Made by a program: the position numbers and the translations under genes. Positions 31,150 through 39,894 of a stretch of 64,000 nt of DNA are shown piece by piece. The notes under the pieces are model-generated. The model was not told where the DNA came from. It ran no database searches and worked only from the letters and a program-made list of their open reading frames with translations. The stretch's first letter is position 1. Each line of letters opens with the position of its first letter. The DNA is from an uncultured Actinomycetes bacterium (GTDB lineage Bacteria; Actinomycetota; Actinomycetes; Nanopelagicales; Nanopelagicaceae): assembly GCA_903843225.1 (NCBI GenBank), contig CAIMOX010000038.1, forward strand, positions 62,001-126,000, written 5' to 3'.

Positions 31150-32286
31150 ATGAGAGTCGGGATCGTCACAGAGAGCTTCCTGCCCCAGATCAATGGGGTA
31201 ACGAACTCTGTCCTTCGAGTCCTCGAATACCTGGAGAGTGAAGGCCATCAGGCGATGGTGATCGCACCAGAGAGCGCTGGCGGTCCAACTCAATATCACG
31301 GACACCAGATCAAGCGCGTACCAGCCCTCCCAGTTCAATCACTCCTCCCTATTGGGCTTCCGATCGCTATGCCGACCAAGCGCCTTGAATACCTGATCGA
31401 TGGCTTCTCACCCGATGTGCTCCATCTTGCTTCGCCCTTTGCACTCGGTGGCTACACCGCCCGAGTCGCCAAGCGCATGAGTATCCCAACAGTTTCGGTA
31501 TACCAAACCGATTTAGCAGGATTCGCCAAGCATTACGGTGGTGCGATCGCCCACGGATCGCTGCGTAAAATTGTTGGAAAGATTCACTCAAATACCAATC
31601 GTACGCTCGCGCCATCTCGCTCAGCTTGTGATGAGCTGCTCTCACAAGGAGTCGAGAATGTTCACTTGTGGCGTCGCGGAGTCAACACCACTCTCTTCAA
31701 TCCACTCCAGCGCAACCTTGAGCTTCGCAGTCGCTGGGGCGCGAATCAGAAATTGATCGTCGGATATGTTGGCCGCCTCGCTAACGAGAAGCGCATCTCT
31801 GATCTCGCAGTCCTTGATCAAGATCCACGGATTCAACTCGTGCTCGTTGGAGAGGGTCCAGCACAGAGCAAGTTGGCTCGCGAATTACCGCATGCAACCT
31901 TTACTGGCTTCCAGAGTGGAAGTGATTTAGCGGCACACTATGCAAGCTTTGATCTCTTCATCCATCCAGGCCCCAATGAAACTTTCTGCCAAGCGGTCCA
32001 AGAAGCGCTGAGCTCTGGCGTGCCATGCATCGTGCCAACAACAGGTGGCCCAGCAGACCTCGTTACTACACAGGCGACTGGCTACATCCTTCATACCGAT
32101 CGTCCAGCATCACTCATGGCAGCCGTCAATCACTTTATTGATCGCGATGATCGGATTGAGATGCAGCATATGGCCAGAAACTCAGTCGTTGAGCGCACCT
32201 GGTCAAAGGTCAATAGCCAGCTCATCACTCACTATGAGGCAGTTATTCGTGAGGGTGTCGCACGCACAGAGATTGGTGTCGCATGA
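31150..32286 (+). CDS. GT4-family glycosyltransferase, MgtA-like
   Basis: A 378-residue GT-B glycosyltransferase from the ATG at MRVGIVTESFLPQINGVTNS; a TTG at 31117 is possible but adds a non-domain leader. Motifs are VGYVGRLANEKRI and the nucleotide-sugar site HPGPNETFCQAVQEALSSGVP. Similarity to GDP-mannose-dependent alpha-mannosyltransferases of Actinobacteria (MgtA, glycolipid synthesis) is from memory. The next gene overlaps by 4 bases. Confidence 0.85.
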   Translation: MRVGIVTESFLPQINGVTNSVLRVLEYLESEGHQAMVIAPESAGGPTQYHGHQIKRVPALPVQSLLPIGLPIAMPTKRLEYLIDGFSPDVLHLASPFALGGYTARVAKRMSIPTVSVYQTDLAGFAKHYGGAIAHGSLRKIVGKIHSNTNRTLAPSRSACDELLSQGVENVHLWRRGVNTTLFNPLQRNLELRSRWGANQKLIVGYVGRLANEKRISDLAVLDQDPRIQLVLVGEGPAQSKLARELPHATFTGFQSGSDLAAHYASFDLFIHPGPNETFCQAVQEALSSGVPCIVPTTGGPADLVTTQATGYILHTDRPASLMAAVNHFIDRDDRIEMQHMARNSVVERTWSKVNSQLITHYEAVIREGVARTEIGVA

Positions 32287-33455
32287 GAATCGTTCACATT
32301 GCTAACTTCTACGGGCCAAACTCGGGTGGAATTAAGACCACGCTCCATGAACTTGGTCGCGGATACCTGCGTTATGGCCACGAATTTATTTATATCGTCC
32401 CTGGAGTTACTAACCATAGCGAGATGACCCAGTATGGCTACAAAATAACTTTGCCAAGCATCATGCTTCCTGGCAGCGGTGGGTATCGTATTATTCGAAA
32501 CAACCGTGAGCTCAAGAAGATTGTTGAATCACTAAACCCTGATGCGATCGAGATTTCAGATCGCTTTACACTACGCGGCATAGGACTATGGGCAAAGCGC
32601 CATCAGATTCCCACCGTTGTCTTTAGCCATGAGACGCTCCGCGGTTTAGCCTCACGATTCTTACCGAAATGGCTACCGCTTCGATCAATGGTTGACTGGC
32701 ATAACCGAAGACTTGCTCACTCTTTTGATCACGTCGTTGCCACCACCGAGTTTGCCGCGAGAGAGTTCCGCGAGATCGCAGTCGATAATATTGTCAAGAT
32801 TCCGCTTGGCGTGGATCTCGAAACCTTCACTAATGAGAATCGATCACTCACTCTGCGACGAGATCTCTTACAAGGTGCACAACTACTCCTTGTGCATTGC
32901 GGCCGCCTCTCCCCAGAAAAAGAACCGCAGCGAAGCATTCAAGCACTTGAAATTCTTCTCAAGCGCGGCGTCGATGCTCGCCTAGTAATTATCGGCAATG
33001 GGCCAATGTGGGCGAAGTTGCGAGAACTATCTGAGGGTTTGCCAGTCGAGATGTTGGGGTACGTTGCAGATCGCAAGCGGGTTTCAGCGATTCTCGCATC
33101 GGCTGATATCTCACTTGCACCGGGCCCGCTCGAAACTTTCTGCCTATCAGCCTTGGAATCTCTCGCTAGCGGTACTCCAGTTGTCGCATCGAGCAGCTCA
33201 GCCGTTGGTGAATTCCTGCGTCATGCACATAAGAATCCAGCTGGTGCGATCGCTGGCGATAATCGCTTCGCATTTGCTGATGCGATTGAGTCACTCGCCT
33301 TCAGGCCACGGCTTCGTACGATTGCTCGTGACGCGGCGGCCAGACTCCCATGGGATTCGACCGTTGGATTGATGATGGCCCTCCACGGTATTGAGGGAAT
33401 CGGACAACAAGCTCCACATGCCTCAACGAAGCGAAAGCTCAAGATCGCATCATGA
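32283..33455 (+). CDS. GT4-family glycosyltransferase
   Basis: Second GT-B glycosyltransferase, 390 residues. The start MRIVHIANFYGPNSGGIKTT, the central LLVHCGRLSPEKEPQRSIQA and the sugar-nucleotide motif APGPLETFCLSALESLASGT are typical of GT4. It is translationally coupled to both neighbours by ATGA overlaps. With the MgtA-like gene before it, sequential glycosylation of a lipid or polymer is a reasonable inference. Donor and acceptor are unknown. Confidence 0.85.
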   Translation: MRIVHIANFYGPNSGGIKTTLHELGRGYLRYGHEFIYIVPGVTNHSEMTQYGYKITLPSIMLPGSGGYRIIRNNRELKKIVESLNPDAIEISDRFTLRGIGLWAKRHQIPTVVFSHETLRGLASRFLPKWLPLRSMVDWHNRRLAHSFDHVVATTEFAAREFREIAVDNIVKIPLGVDLETFTNENRSLTLRRDLLQGAQLLLVHCGRLSPEKEPQRSIQALEILLKRGVDARLVIIGNGPMWAKLRELSEGLPVEMLGYVADRKRVSAILASADISLAPGPLETFCLSALESLASGTPVVASSSSAVGEFLRHAHKNPAGAIAGDNRFAFADAIESLAFRPRLRTIARDAAARLPWDSTVGLMMALHGIEGIGQQAPHASTKRKLKIAS

Positions 33456-34231
33456 GCGTCATAACCCCTTCACTGACATTTACAGTGATCGGCGATAGCG
33501 CAGCTTTCGGTACTGGCGATCTCGATGAGTACGGTAACCCGCGAGGTTGGGGACATTACCTCTCTCAGGTTTTTAAAGATCCTACTTCTTACTTCAACTA
33601 CTCACGTCCCGGTGCAAAATCAACAGAAGTCCGTGAGGTTCAGCTAACGAAGGCGCTGGAATCTGAACCGGATATCTGTGCTGTCATCTGCGGTGGGAAC
33701 GACATGCTCCGTAATGGCTTTGATCCTGAGCTGCTTCACGCAAATCTTGTTGCAACATGTAATGAATTAATGATCCGTGGCTCTGAAGTAATCATGATCC
33801 AATTGCATGATCCCAATCAACTCCTCCGCTTGCCCCGACTACTAAAGCGCGTCTTGCGCCGCCGAGTCGATGCAGTAAATGCTGTCTACGAACGCGTTGC
33901 TGCCGAGCTTGATGTCGTACTGATTCGGACGAGAAATATTCCAAATGTGCATGACCTTCGGAACTGGCACATTGATCGCATGCACCCAGGTCCATTTGGA
34001 CATCAACTCCTTGCCCGCGAAATGGCTTACGCACTGCAAGTGCGCGGCTGGGATCTCGCACTTCCAGAAATCTCCGCCAGGGATGTCGAATCTCGCAAAG
34101 CGAAGATCATCTGGCTCATAAAAAATGGCACACCGTGGTTCTTGAAGCGCTCTGTCGACCTGCTCCCGGCTGCCCTCATCCTGATGGCCTGGGAGCTCTG
34201 CAAGGTAATCCGCGAGTTAGCAACCAAGTAA
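33452..34231 (+). CDS. SGNH/GDSL-family hydrolase
   Basis: A 259-residue esterase or acyl hydrolase. Block I with the nucleophile Ser is FTVIGDSAAFGTGDLDEYGN (about residue 13), block III with Asn is CGGNDMLRNG, and block V is IDRMHPGPFGHQLLARE with the catalytic Asp and His. A hydrophobic C-terminal stretch (SVDLLPAALILMAWEL) may contact the membrane. Placement after two glycosyltransferases suggests it acts on an acylated glycan or glycolipid. No signal peptide is seen. Confidence 0.87.
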   Translation: MSVITPSLTFTVIGDSAAFGTGDLDEYGNPRGWGHYLSQVFKDPTSYFNYSRPGAKSTEVREVQLTKALESEPDICAVICGGNDMLRNGFDPELLHANLVATCNELMIRGSEVIMIQLHDPNQLLRLPRLLKRVLRRRVDAVNAVYERVAAELDVVLIRTRNIPNVHDLRNWHIDRMHPGPFGHQLLAREMAYALQVRGWDLALPEISARDVESRKAKIIWLIKNGTPWFLKRSVDLLPAALILMAWELCKVIRELATK

Positions 34232-34315
34232 CCACTGGGCCACACCTCGTTCATGAGGGGGGCAAATTCACAGCAATAAACTCAGGAATACTCGGTAGTA
34301 GTAGCCACCGATCTC

Positions 34316-34321
34316 TAAACT
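34316..34321 (+). promoter_or_regulatory. -10-like TAAACT before fabD
   Basis: TAAACT ends 7 bases before the fabD GTG. There is no ribosome-binding site, so a leaderless transcript is likely for the FAS II operon. The rest of the 97-base gap shows nothing clear. Confidence 0.5.
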
Positions 34322-34328
34322 TTCACAC

Positions 34329-35276
34329 GTGCTAGCAGTCGTCGCGCCCGGACAGGGCTCCCAGACCCCAGGGTTTCTCACACCGTGGTTTGAATTCTTC
34401 GACGCCCAAGGCTCTTTCTCAGCAGAGCTCGTTGCAGGCTGGTCCCAGCGTGCTGGTCTTGACCTGCGCCACCTAGGAGCTGACGCTGATGCCGACGAGA
34501 TCCGCGATACCGCTAAGGCTCAACCGCTCCTCGTACTCGGTGGCCTAACTGGCGCTGGCGCACTCTTTGCCGGAGATACATCAGCTATCTCACTTGTAGC
34601 TGGGCACTCGGTCGGTGAAATTACCGCGGCCGCTTTCGCCTCAGTCATAAATCCTGATGATGCCATCTCACTTGTTGCAGCTCGTGGCCGCGAAATGGCA
34701 GAAGCCGCACAACTCTCTGACACTGGAATGTCTGCCGTGCTCGGTGGAGATCGCGAAGTAGTCGTCGCACATTTGCTCTCCCTCGGATTAACCCCAGCAA
34801 ATGAGAATGGGGCTGGTCAGATCGTTGCTGCAGGTTCAGTCGCAGCACTAGCCGCCCTTGCTGAGAATCCCCCAGAAGGGTCACGTGTTCGTTCACTCGC
34901 TGTATCTGGCGCGTTTCATACATCAGTTATGGCGCCTGCAGTGTCAGTGCTGGCAGATCTTGCCTCACAGCTAACGGTTCATGATCCAGCAATTCAGATA
35001 CTTTCTAATAAAGATGGCGCGGTCGTAAGCGATGGCCGTGACGTCCTGGACCGAATCGTTGGGCAGATTGCCGGGCCGGTTCGCTGGGATCTCTGCATGC
35101 AGACGATGGCTGATCTAGGTGTCACTGGAGTAATCGAAATGCCACCTGCCGGAACGCTGGTAGGACTCATCAAACGGGCACAGCCACAGATTGAAACCTT
35201 CGCGCTCAAGAGTCCAGAAGATCTCGATGCAGCTCGTGAATTCGTTGCGCGCCATGGTGTGAAAGTTGGAGGCTAG
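34329..35276 (+). CDS. fabD: Malonyl CoA-acyl carrier protein transacylase
   Basis: Transfers malonyl groups from CoA to ACP in type II fatty acid synthesis, 315 residues. The oxyanion loop GQGSQTPGF is near residue 8, the nucleophile Ser is in VAGHSVGEITAAAFA, and the catalytic His is in SGAFHTSVMAPA. The start is GTG. It opens the fabD-fabH-acpP-fabF cluster as in Streptomyces, though no fasR-type regulator lies next to it. Confidence 0.96.
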   Translation: MLAVVAPGQGSQTPGFLTPWFEFFDAQGSFSAELVAGWSQRAGLDLRHLGADADADEIRDTAKAQPLLVLGGLTGAGALFAGDTSAISLVAGHSVGEITAAAFASVINPDDAISLVAARGREMAEAAQLSDTGMSAVLGGDREVVVAHLLSLGLTPANENGAGQIVAAGSVAALAALAENPPEGSRVRSLAVSGAFHTSVMAPAVSVLADLASQLTVHDPAIQILSNKDGAVVSDGRDVLDRIVGQIAGPVRWDLCMQTMADLGVTGVIEMPPAGTLVGLIKRAQPQIETFALKSPEDLDAAREFVARHGVKVGG

Positions 35277-35278
35277 AA

Positions 35279-36298
35279 ATGACCTTGATTAATAATCCGG
35301 CGCCGCAGAACTCTCGCATTTTCTCAGTCGGTGCCTATCGTCCCGAAAGAGTTGTGCCAAACTCTGAGATCGTGGATCTCATCGACTCCACCGATGAATG
35401 GATTCAGCAACGTACCGGTATTGAAAGTCGCCATCGCGCCGCAGCTGATCAGTCGCTGGTTGACATGTCAGTTGAGGCATCAATAATTGCGATCAAGCGC
35501 GCTGGCATTACCGTCGATCAGATCGACTCCATCATCTTTGCCACCATCTCTTACCCTTATCAGGCACCAAGCGCTGCTACGGAGTTGGCCGCGCGTTTAG
35601 GTGCAAACACCGCCGCTGCGTGGGATATTTCAGCAGCCTGTGCCGGTTTTTCCTATGGTGTCGGCATGGCGGCCGATTTAATTCGCGGTGGTACCGCTCG
35701 CTATGTACTTGTCGTTGGCGGCGAGAAACTCTCTGACTTCACTGATCCCACCGATCGCGCGACCGCATTTATCTTCGCCGATGGCGTTGGTGCAGTTGTG
35801 ATTGGTCCATCTGAAAATGTTGGTATTGGTCCAACCATTTGGGGGTCGGATGCATCCAACCGCGATGCGATAACGCTCGAACCATCCTTCTTAGAATTCA
35901 AAAACGGCAAACACGTTTCTGATGTCGGTTGGCCAAATATTGCACAAGAAGGACAGCGAGTATTTCGTTGGGCGGTCTATGAGATGGCGCCTGTTGGTCG
36001 CAAAGCGATTGAAGCCGCCGGGATTACACCCGATCAGCTGGCCGCTTTTATCCCCCACCAGGCAAATGAGCGCATTATCGACTCACTGGTAAAGTCGATG
36101 GGCCTACCTGATACCGTAGAAGTTGCCCGAGATATCCGTACGACAGGGAATACCTCATCGGCATCGATTCCACTCGCAATGGATCGACTACTAGCCGAAC
36201 ATCCTGAACTTCATGGCAAGAACGCTTTGCTCATCGGTTTTGGAGCTGGGCTGGTATTTGCCGCTCAAGTGGTGGAACTACCACCGAAATGGTCTTAA
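35279..36298 (+). CDS. fabH: 3-oxoacyl-ACP synthase III
   Basis: Starts fatty acid chains by condensing acyl-CoA with malonyl-ACP, 339 residues. The catalytic triad is visible: Cys in SAACAGFSYG, His in FIPHQANERIID and Asn in TTGNTSSASIPLA. It lies 2 bases after fabD. Primer preference (straight or branched) cannot be deduced. Confidence 0.96.
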   Translation: MTLINNPAPQNSRIFSVGAYRPERVVPNSEIVDLIDSTDEWIQQRTGIESRHRAAADQSLVDMSVEASIIAIKRAGITVDQIDSIIFATISYPYQAPSAATELAARLGANTAAAWDISAACAGFSYGVGMAADLIRGGTARYVLVVGGEKLSDFTDPTDRATAFIFADGVGAVVIGPSENVGIGPTIWGSDASNRDAITLEPSFLEFKNGKHVSDVGWPNIAQEGQRVFRWAVYEMAPVGRKAIEAAGITPDQLAAFIPHQANERIIDSLVKSMGLPDTVEVARDIRTTGNTSSASIPLAMDRLLAEHPELHGKNALLIGFGAGLVFAAQVVELPPKWS

Positions 36299-36372
36299 AG
36301 GTTTCAATACGTCAGAAGCAGTAATAAAGTAAGTGAGCAAAAGCTCGCCCAACAGAAGGAAAGAGAAGAACA

Positions 36373-36621
36373 ATGTCAGTAACACAAGCAGAAGTACTTG
36401 CAGGAATTAAAGAGATCGTTGTTGAAGTAGCCGGAATTGATCCAACAACAATCGAGATGGAGAAGCGCTTCAACGAAGATCTCGAAGTTGATTCACTCTC
36501 TATGGTTGAAGTAATCGTTGCTGCTGAAGAGAAGTTCGGCGTGAAGATCCCTGATGAAGAGGTCACCAAGATGGCAACTGTTGCCGATGCGGTGAACTAC
36601 ATCGTCTCAGCTGCTAAGTAA
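36373..36621 (+). CDS. acpP: Acyl carrier protein
   Basis: Carrier of growing acyl chains, 82 residues and acidic. The phosphopantetheine Ser is in EDLEVDSLSMVEVIVAAEE (DSL). A 74-base gap separates it from fabH and a purine-rich ribosome-binding site (AGAAG) precedes the ATG. It sits between fabH and fabF. Confidence 0.97.
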   Translation: MSVTQAEVLAGIKEIVVEVAGIDPTTIEMEKRFNEDLEVDSLSMVEVIVAAEEKFGVKIPDEEVTKMATVADAVNYIVSAAK

Positions 36622-36656
36622 GTAATTCTGACTCTTCTCACATAAACGAGGAATTC

Positions 36657-37895
36657 ATGTCAAAAACACGCGTAGTTGTCACAGGGCTCGGAGCAACCAC
36701 CCCGCTGGGTGGAGATGTTGCGAGCACATGGGAGGCTCTTCTCGCAGGTAAGAGTGGCGTTCGCTCTCTCACTGAAGAGTGGGCGCTCGATGCCTCTGTG
36801 CAATTTGCTGCGCGTGTAGCGGTCGAACCTTCTGAGGTGATGGAGCGCGTAGAGATGCGCCGCCTAGATCGATCAGAGCAGTTCGCGCTCATCGCCGCTC
36901 GCGAGGCATGGAAAGATGCTGGCTCTCCTGATGTCGATAAGACCAGACTCGGAGTTGTCGTCGCATCTGGTATCGGTGGAGTCATCACCCTCCTCGATCA
37001 ATATGACATTTTAAAGACGAAGGGCGCTCGTAGCGTCAGTCCACACACGGTTCCGATGTTGATGCCAAATGGTCCATCAGCAAATGTTGGGCTCGAATTA
37101 CAAGCAAAGGCTGGTGTTCATACGCCAGTAAGTGCCTGCGCATCAGGTGCTGAAGCGATCGGTTACGCCATGGAGATGATTCGCACTGGGCGCGCAGATA
37201 TTGTCGTTACTGGTGGAGTCGAAGCGGCAATCCACGCCCTCCCAATGGCTGGCTTTGCATCCATGAAGGCTCTCTCTACGCGTAACGATGCACCCGAGAA
37301 GGCCTCACGACCTTACGATAAAGAACGCGATGGCTTTGTTCTTGGTGAGGGCGGTGGCGTTATCGTCATTGAATCCCTTGAGCACGCCCAAAAGCGCGGT
37401 GCAAAGATTTATGCAGAACTCGCTGGCCAAGGCCTCACATCCGATGGCTATCACATCGCTGCCCCAGATCCAGAGGGCGACGGCGTTGCTCGTGCAGTGA
37501 AGTTCGCGTTAGAAGATTCTGGAGTTAATCTCTTAGAAGTTGTGCACCTCAATGCACATGCAACTTCAACACCTGCTGGTGATGTCGCGGAAGCTCACGC
37601 ACTCGCTGCAGCGCTCGGTGACGATATTTCACATGTCGCAGTATCCGCGACAAAATCCATGACAGGGCACTTACTTGGTGGCGCAGGCGCGATCGAATCT
37701 ATCTTCTGTATCTTGGCGCTGCATCACCGGATGGCTCCCCCAACGATCAACATTGAGAACCTTGATGAGGCTGTGATGTTGGATGTCGTTCGCGATCAGC
37801 CTCGAGCACTTCCGGCAGGACCGATCGCAGCAATCAATGACTCATTCGGATTTGGCGGACATAACGTCGTGCTGATCTTTAAATCCTACGAGTAA
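36657..37895 (+). CDS. fabF: 3-oxoacyl-ACP synthase II
   Basis: Chain-elongating ketosynthase, 412 residues. The active site Cys is in TPVSACASGAEAIGYAM, the two His in NAHATSTPAGD and KSMTGHLLGGAGAIES, and the C-terminal loop reads NDSFGFGGHNVVLIF. It is the last gene of the FAS II cluster and converges on the SIMPL-domain gene with a 9-base gap. No terminator was seen between them. Confidence 0.97.
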   Translation: MSKTRVVVTGLGATTPLGGDVASTWEALLAGKSGVRSLTEEWALDASVQFAARVAVEPSEVMERVEMRRLDRSEQFALIAAREAWKDAGSPDVDKTRLGVVVASGIGGVITLLDQYDILKTKGARSVSPHTVPMLMPNGPSANVGLELQAKAGVHTPVSACASGAEAIGYAMEMIRTGRADIVVTGGVEAAIHALPMAGFASMKALSTRNDAPEKASRPYDKERDGFVLGEGGGVIVIESLEHAQKRGAKIYAELAGQGLTSDGYHIAAPDPEGDGVARAVKFALEDSGVNLLEVVHLNAHATSTPAGDVAEAHALAAALGDDISHVAVSATKSMTGHLLGGAGAIESIFCILALHHRMAPPTINIENLDEAVMLDVVRDQPRALPAGPIAAINDSFGFGGHNVVLIFKSYE

Positions 37896-37904
37896 AGCTT
37901 CTCA

Positions 37905-38648
37905 CTACTTCGATACTTTAAAGCTCACGCTCACAGTGACTGAGACTGTCTTCGGAATTGTTGACGTATCGTAATAACCGCCACCTGAAGCATCGGTTGA
38001 ATCCTGGGTTGTGACTTGAACCGGACCGCTTGTTACTGAGATGACAGATCCAACTTTTCCTCCGACAGCAGATGTGATCGACTGCGCGCGAGCCTTGGCA
38101 TCCTTCATCGCATCAGCGAGAAGCTGAGGACGAAGTGAAGAGAGCGTTGATACGAGGTACTGCGGTCCATTATTTTGAACGTTAACACCAGTCTGCAACA
38201 GTGTGCCGATTCCGTTTGTTAACTTCTTAATAAGCTCGACATCTTTGCTGCGCACGATTGTTGTCTGCGATGCATTGTATGAGAGGACGCGTCCTGTGGC
38301 ATTGCCGTTGACATACTCGTTATTTGGGTACGAAGAGATTCCGCCGACCTCGATACCGGATGAAGGAAGGGTTCCATCGACGAGATATTTCGCTAGAGCC
38401 GCTGAACCACTCTCAACCTTCTTCACTGCACTGGCAGCAGATTGACCGCTCTCTGAAACGGTGAGATTCCAGACCACGTTATCTGCAGTCGCTGAAGTCT
38501 TAGCTGAGCCAGTGACTGTAATTGCGTTACCAGCCTTTGCCGCTAAGCCCGATCCAATGAGTGATCCGCCGTAGCCCAGACCCGCAGCGATAAAGATCGA
38601 ACCGACGATGAGGCCAAGTGGACGTGAGGTGGTCAAGGGAAGTTTCAT
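37905..38648 (-). CDS. SIMPL-domain (DUF541) exported protein
   Basis: A 247-residue protein with an N-terminal signal or anchor helix (RPLGLIVGSIFIAAGLGYGG) and a SIMPL domain (about 40-245): AITVTGSAKTSATADNVVWN, VGGISSYPNNEYVNGNATGR, DAKARAQSITSAVGGKVGSV and a C-terminal strand VSVTVSVSFKV. Family members lie at the cell surface or periplasm; some affect stress tolerance, but the molecular role is poorly known. TAGATT lies six bases before the ATG. Confidence 0.85.
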   Translation of the reverse strand: MKLPLTTSRPLGLIVGSIFIAAGLGYGGSLIGSGLAAKAGNAITVTGSAKTSATADNVVWNLTVSESGQSAASAVKKVESGSAALAKYLVDGTLPSSGIEVGGISSYPNNEYVNGNATGRVLSYNASQTTIVRSKDVELIKKLTNGIGTLLQTGVNVQNNGPQYLVSTLSSLRPQLLADAMKDAKARAQSITSAVGGKVGSVISVTSGPVQVTTQDSTDASGGGYYDTSTIPKTVSVTVSVSFKVSK

Positions 38649-38654
38649 GCCAAC

Positions 38655-38660
38655 AATCTA
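38655..38660 (-). promoter_or_regulatory. -10-like TAGATT of the SIMPL gene
   Basis: TAGATT is 6 bases before the ATG at 38648, indicating a leaderless transcript. Confidence 0.45.
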
Positions 38661-38732
38661 CTCCGCGCCCCGCTTTCGCGCTTGACTGACCGGTGGATCA
38701 CGCTCAATTGGGCCCATCTCCCGGTTCCCACT

Positions 38733-38759
38733 TTGGGTGATTGGCGTTACACTTATAAC
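38733..38759 (+). promoter_or_regulatory. Candidate promoter of the cold-shock gene
   Basis: TTGGGT and TATAAC, 15 bases apart, lie about 130 bases upstream of the csp start codon. The spacing is short of the ideal 17. If used, it would give a long 5' leader, typical of cold-shock genes. Confidence 0.35.
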
Positions 38760-38813
38760 TAGTCCGACGCTTGGCAGTACCCGTTTTAGCTATTGAGTAA
38801 TCAGTGCTTTCCC

Positions 38814-38889
38814 CGGTAAATCTGTACAGAGGAAGACCGGTTCTTAAGGAATTCTTAAGAGTCACATTTACCGTAAGGAAAAAAGTTAC
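38814..38889 (+). promoter_or_regulatory. Structured 5' leader of the cold-shock gene
   Basis: CGGTAAAT (38814-38821) pairs perfectly with ATTTACCG (38866-38873), which directly abuts the ribosome-binding site TAAGGA. Inside this stem are CTTAAG-GAATT-CTTAAG (a 6-bp hairpin) and the palindrome CTGTACAG. Such a leader could modulate ribosome access with temperature. Confidence 0.5.
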
Positions 38890-39093
38890 ATGGCAACAGG
38901 TTCAGTTAAGTGGTTCAACTCTGAAAAGGGTTTTGGTTTCATTGCTGTTGATGGTGGCGGACAAGATGTCTTCGTTCACTACTCAGCTATCCAAGGCAAT
39001 GGTTACAAGTCTCTCGAAGAGGGTCAGGCTGTGACTTTCGAAGTCGTACAGGGTCCTAAGGGTCCTCAGGCTGATGCAGTTAACCCTGCGTAA
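38890..39093 (+). CDS. Cold-shock protein
   Basis: Single-stranded nucleic-acid-binding protein and RNA chaperone, 67 residues. The CSD motifs are [20 protein letters not shown] (RNP1) and DVFVHYSAI (RNP2). The ATG follows TAAGGAAAAAAG. It is monocistronic, with a long structured leader and a strong terminator. Confidence 0.97.
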   Translation: MATGSVKWFNSEKGFGFIAVDGGGQDVFVHYSAIQGNGYKSLEEGQAVTFEVVQGPKGPQADAVNPA

Positions 39094-39110
39094 TAATCGC
39101 TAACAGTTAA

Positions 39111-39141
39111 AAAGTCCCACTCGAAAGAGTGGGACTTTTTT
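39111..39141 (+). terminator. Terminator of the cold-shock gene
   Basis: Perfect 10-bp stem AGTCCCACTC/GAGTGGGACT with a GAAA loop, followed by a T-run. An A-run upstream allows use from the minus strand too. Confidence 0.92.
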
Positions 39142-39179
39142 ATTCTCTTCTTTCATAAAAATTTCACGGTAAGAAATTA

Positions 39180-39779
39180 CTAGTACCCGCTCTGCTTCGG
39201 AATCTCACCGAACTTCTTTCTCAGCTTTGCAACTGATGACGCCGGTGAGAGATCCTTTCCGGCCTTCCATGCATCTAAGAATGGCCATGGATAAAGCTCA
39301 CCGCGGCGCACCCACCAGATATTTGTGGCAGAGGGCGTTGGCCAACTGATTCCAAAGTGAAGATGTGGGGTCGTTCCACGTGCATCACCAGAATTTCCAG
39401 TCTTACCAAGGAGATCACCTGGTGCGACTCGAAAGCCAGGGACGATATTTGATGGAATCGCTGAAAGATGAGAGCCGTAATAACGAACACCATCGTCGCC
39501 AATCATCGAGATAGAGAGTCCGCCACGATCTGCGCCTTTATTCGTCTTCCATGAGAAGCGGTCAACACGATTCACTTCATCAATCACGCCAGCGGTTGGA
39601 GCTACAAAGCTGCACCCAATATGGGTCAAAATATCGGTCGCAGGATAATTGTGATGTGCGCGGGCATATGTGTAGGTACAGCCGGCGATTGGAAAGGTGT
39701 AATTCGGGGCCGCGTACGCAGAGAGATCCGCGCCAATTAAGGCAACGAAAGCCACGAATACGCTCAAAAATTTTCTCAT
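39180..39779 (-). CDS. Exported M23-like peptidase (LytM fold)
   Basis: A 199-residue protein starting MRKFLSVFVAFVALIGADLS, a signal peptide probably cut after SAYA. The LytM-type domain has a candidate His/Asp pair in HHNYPATDILTHIGC, YYGSHLSAI, and the metal-binding HLHFGISWP. This suggests peptidoglycan cleavage or a related cell-wall role. The ATG at 39779 is preferred over a TTG or other start at 39794 because it gives a clean signal peptide and follows a GAGG-like site. Confidence 0.82.
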   Translation of the reverse strand: MRKFLSVFVAFVALIGADLSAYAAPNYTFPIAGCTYTYARAHHNYPATDILTHIGCSFVAPTAGVIDEVNRVDRFSWKTNKGADRGGLSISMIGDDGVRYYGSHLSAIPSNIVPGFRVAPGDLLGKTGNSGDARGTTPHLHFGISWPTPSATNIWWVRRGELYPWPFLDAWKAGKDLSPASSVAKLRKKFGEIPKQSGY

Positions 39780-39820
39780 CGTGCCTCGTAGCATAGACTG
39801 CGGATCTGTAAAAAACCCTT

Positions 39821-39894
39821 GGGGCGGTAGCTCAGTTGGTTAGAGCCCGGAACTCATAATTCCGTCGTCGTCGGTTCGAGCCCGACCCGCCCCA
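39821..39894 (+). tRNA. tRNA with CAT anticodon, probably elongator Met
   Basis: A 74-nt cloverleaf with acceptor GGGGCGG/CCGCCCC, D-arm GCTCAGTTGGTTAGAGC, anticodon stem CGGAA/TTCCG with loop CTCATAA, T-arm GTCGGTTCGAGCCCGAC and discriminator A. CAT may be Met or lysidine-modified Ile; it lacks initiator features (it has a G1:C72 pair and no GC-triplet run). Its first two-thirds overlap, antisense, the 3' end of the hydrolase frame on the minus strand. Confidence 0.92.

Noticed and set aside
39821-39894. Integrated element at the tRNA(CAT) gene
   Set aside because: No integrase, direct repeat of the tRNA end or foreign-looking genes were seen on either side.
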